6,959 nt of DNA from DASTQL01 sp035462375 (GTDB taxonomy: Bacteria > Actinomycetota > Actinomycetes > Jiangellales > Jiangellaceae): positions 1 to 6,959 of the forward strand of contig DATHUJ010000122.1 of the NCBI GenBank assembly GCA_035462375.1. Direction: 5' to 3'. Positions 5,170-6,959 of this stretch are shown piece after piece (position 1 is the stretch's first letter; each line of letters starts with the position of its first letter). A model generated the notes under the pieces. The model ran no database searches. It worked only from the letters and a program-made list of their open reading frames with translations, and was not told the DNA's origin. Position numbers and translations under genes: made by a program.

Positions 5170-6831
5170 TCACTTGCCCCACCAGTGCCGCCGGAGTCCC
5201 GGTCGGCTCCGCAGCCCCGCGACGGGCAGGACCGGCGGGGCGGCCTGGGCCAGTCGTGGCGCCACGGACTGCACACCGCCGAGCTCGCGGTACGCCGCGC
5301 GGGTGAGGCGCCTGCCCTCCCGGCGCTCCCACAGCGCCAGCAGCGCGTGCGAGACCAGGGCGAGTGCGCTGTGCTCGCCGTGGACGTCGTCCACGATGGC
5401 GTCGACCAACCCGGCCTCGAGCTCCAAGCACGCGGCAGCGGCCGGAGCCTCGATCGCCCGCCGCAGCTCGGACGGTCCCATCTCCGGTACGTGCACCGGG
5501 TCGGTCGCCAAGAGACCGGCCAGCCGCCGGTCCGCGGTGGCCAGCGGGTAGCAGTCGGAGCCCAGCACCAGCACGACGGTGGCGCCTGATCGCGCCGCCT
5601 CCCCGGCGAGCCAGTGGACGAACTCGGTGCGCCTGCGCGGGCCGAGGGCGGTGAAGAGCTCCTCGAGCTGGTCCACCACCAGGAGCGAACGGTGATCGTC
5701 GCCGGGCGGGGCTGGGTGCCGCTGGGTCGGGGTGGTCAGGGCGGTCCGCCAGGTGTCGCTGCCGGGCAGGGTCCCCGCTCGGAGGGCGGCGATCAGCCCC
5801 GCTCGGACGAGCGACGACTTGCCGCTCCTGGGCTCCCCGACCACGACGACCAGGCGGGAGTCCACCACGCGCGCGACGAGGTGCGCGACCAGCCGGTCGC
5901 GGCCGGCGAAGTACCGGGCGTCGTCGACGTCGTAGTGCGCAGATCCCTTGTACGGGCAGATGACCGGCCGCGGTGCCATCGGCGCCCGGGACGGGCGGGC
6001 CGCTGCGCCGCGCCGCGGGTCTTCCGGAGGTGGCGGTCCGGCCCACACCAACCGGTCGTCCTGGGCCAGGACCAGGGCCTCGACCTCGCGCAGGACCGGT
6101 CCCGGCTCCAGGCCCAGCTCGTCGCCGAGTGCCCGACGAGCCCGCTGGAACGCGCGAAGGGCGTCCGCCTGCCGGCCGGACCGGTACAACGCCGTCATCA
6201 GCTGCGCCCACAGCCGCTCCCGCCAGGGGTGCCGGGCGGCCAAGGCGTCCAGCTCGGCGACCAGTTCGGGGCCGGCGCCGGTCGCCAGATCGGCCGCGAC
6301 GCGGTCCTCCACCGCGGCCAGCCGCAACTCCTCCAGCGCCGTGCGCTCGGCCGCGGCGAAGGGGGCGTCGAACTCCCCGTACGGTTCACCTCGCCACAGT
6401 TCGAGGGCGGCGCGCAGCGCTGTCGCCGCGTCGGCGGGATGCCCTGCTGCCAACAGCCGCCGACCGGTCGCCACCATGGCCTTGAAGCACTCGACGTCCA
6501 CCTGTTCCGGCTCGACGACCGCCGCGTACCCGGGGTTGCGGGTGACGACAAGATCGCCGAGTTGACTGGGCATGGAGTGCCGCAGCCGTGACACGTACGA
6601 CTGCACGGTCTTGGCGGCACGACCCGGTGCGGCCTCGCCCCAGAGCGCCTCGACGATGGCCGCGACGGAGAAGACCCGGCCGGGCGCCGTCAGCAGCAGG
6701 GCGAGCAGGGCGTGCTCCTGCCGGCCCCTCAGCTGGATCGGGCCGCCGTCGTCCCAGACCTCGAGCGGTCCGAGCAGACCGAACTTCAGCCCCGTACCGG
6801 TCGAGGAACTGATCGCGTGCACTGCAGGCAC
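5170..6831 (-). CDS. Truncated BTAD-nSTAND regulator, paralogue of the larger regulator
   Basis: A 553-residue relative of the large regulator. Start GTG at 6831, with a G-run 6 nt upstream; a second in-frame GTG at 6822 is possible. Winged helix ~15-105 (LKFGLLGPLEV, KTVQSYVSRLRHSM), BTAD ~108-250 (DELGLEPGP 237-245), a Pro/Ala-rich linker ~262-290, then one nSTAND1 ATPase: CPYKGSAHYDVDDA 292-305, Walker A GEPRSGKS 332-339, LLVVD 383-387 with DQLEEL 387-392. The first ATPase of the larger paralogue is absent. Two STAND positions are changed: the Arg of RSDYF is Gly424, and GALP is SALA (488-491). After RLAQAA (526-531) similarity stops and 22 unrelated residues lead to the TGA, so the winged-helix-like STAND segment, membrane helix and WD40 propeller are missing. 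It is probably cytoplasmic and may still bind DNA. It may be a degenerating gene or a repurposed short regulator. Confidence 0.85.
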   Translation of the reverse strand: MPAVHAISSSTGTGLKFGLLGPLEVWDDGGPIQLRGRQEHALLALLLTAPGRVFSVAAIVEALWGEAAPGRAAKTVQSYVSRLRHSMPSQLGDLVVTRNPGYAAVVEPEQVDVECFKAMVATGRRLLAAGHPADAATALRAALELWRGEPYGEFDAPFAAAERTALEELRLAAVEDRVAADLATGAGPELVAELDALAARHPWRERLWAQLMTALYRSGRQADALRAFQRARRALGDELGLEPGPVLREVEALVLAQDDRLVWAGPPPPEDPRRGAAARPSRAPMAPRPVICPYKGSAHYDVDDARYFAGRDRLVAHLVARVVDSRLVVVVGEPRSGKSSLVRAGLIAALRAGTLPGSDTWRTALTTPTQRHPAPPGDDHRSLLVVDQLEELFTALGPRRRTEFVHWLAGEAARSGATVVLVLGSDCYPLATADRRLAGLLATDPVHVPEMGPSELRRAIEAPAAAACLELEAGLVDAIVDDVHGEHSALALVSHALLALWERREGRRLTRAAYRELGGVQSVAPRLAQAAPPVLPVAGLRSRPGLRRHWWGK

Positions 6832-6959
6832 GGCCGACCCCCCTGCTCCTCGCTGGGTCGAGCATCCGCCGCCCCGTCCGCCGGGGCAACCGAGTTTCCG
6901 CCGGCCTCAGCCTGGACCCACCGCCCATCCGGGGCATCGGTGTTCGCTGCCCACATCTG

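Noticed and set aside
5114..6211. A 365-codon minus-strand frame overlapping the short regulator
   Set aside because: Its Arg/Pro/Gly-rich translation has no recognisable domain over most of its length and overlaps the well-supported BTAD-ATPase frame. Only its last few codons may reflect a frameshifted remnant, which is reported separately.
5614..6591. A 325-codon plus-strand frame opposite the short regulator
   Set aside because: It is antisense to the conserved BTAD and ATPase codons, has no plausible domains, and shows the composition of a mirror frame.
6832..6959. Possible additional gene or regulatory site right of the short regulator
   Set aside because: No frame with a credible start and coding character, and no convincing repeat or promoter, was seen in these 128 bases; it is simply the upstream region of the short regulator.

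Overview
The window is very GC-rich. Its genes have strong G/C bias at third codon positions, GTG starts and AGGAGG-type ribosome binding sites. Together with the protein families present (AfsR/SARP-like BTAD regulators fused to STAND ATPases, and Ala-rich Sec signal peptides), this points to an actinobacterium. I cannot place it more precisely. No RNA genes, insertion sequences, CRISPR arrays or origins were recognised.

Layout. (1) 1-3126, minus strand: the first 1042 codons of a very large regulator. The order is winged-helix DNA-binding domain, BTAD, a first P-loop ATPase, a second nSTAND1-type ATPase, a single membrane helix, and the start of a WD40 propeller that runs off the left edge. 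(2) 3127-3356: divergent intergenic region. It includes a four-tract G-quadruplex motif in the leader of the regulator. (3) 3357-5002, plus strand: three genes for exported proteins. The first is a 70-residue two-cysteine secreted peptide. The other two, about 187 and 184 residues, are clearly related to each other, have signal peptides and conserved motifs, and belong to no family I can name. (4) 5003-5169: convergent intergenic region with a symmetric hairpin and apparent decayed coding sequence. (5) 5170-6831, minus strand: a second, shorter relative of the first regulator. It has winged helix, BTAD and one nSTAND1 ATPase, then stops abruptly. (6) 6832-6959: upstream region of that second regulator, with nothing else recognisable.

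How the parts may work together (inference). The first regulator looks like a membrane-tethered transcription factor: DNA-binding and ATPase domains inside, WD40 propeller outside. It is transcribed divergently from a cluster of small exported proteins that could be its targets, its ligands, or both. The second regulator keeps a nearly identical DNA-binding and BTAD region. It has lost the transmembrane and propeller half and has substitutions at key STAND ATPase positions. It therefore looks like a degenerating duplicate, or a truncated competitor for the same operators. The remains of its missing half seem to be visible just past its stop codon.
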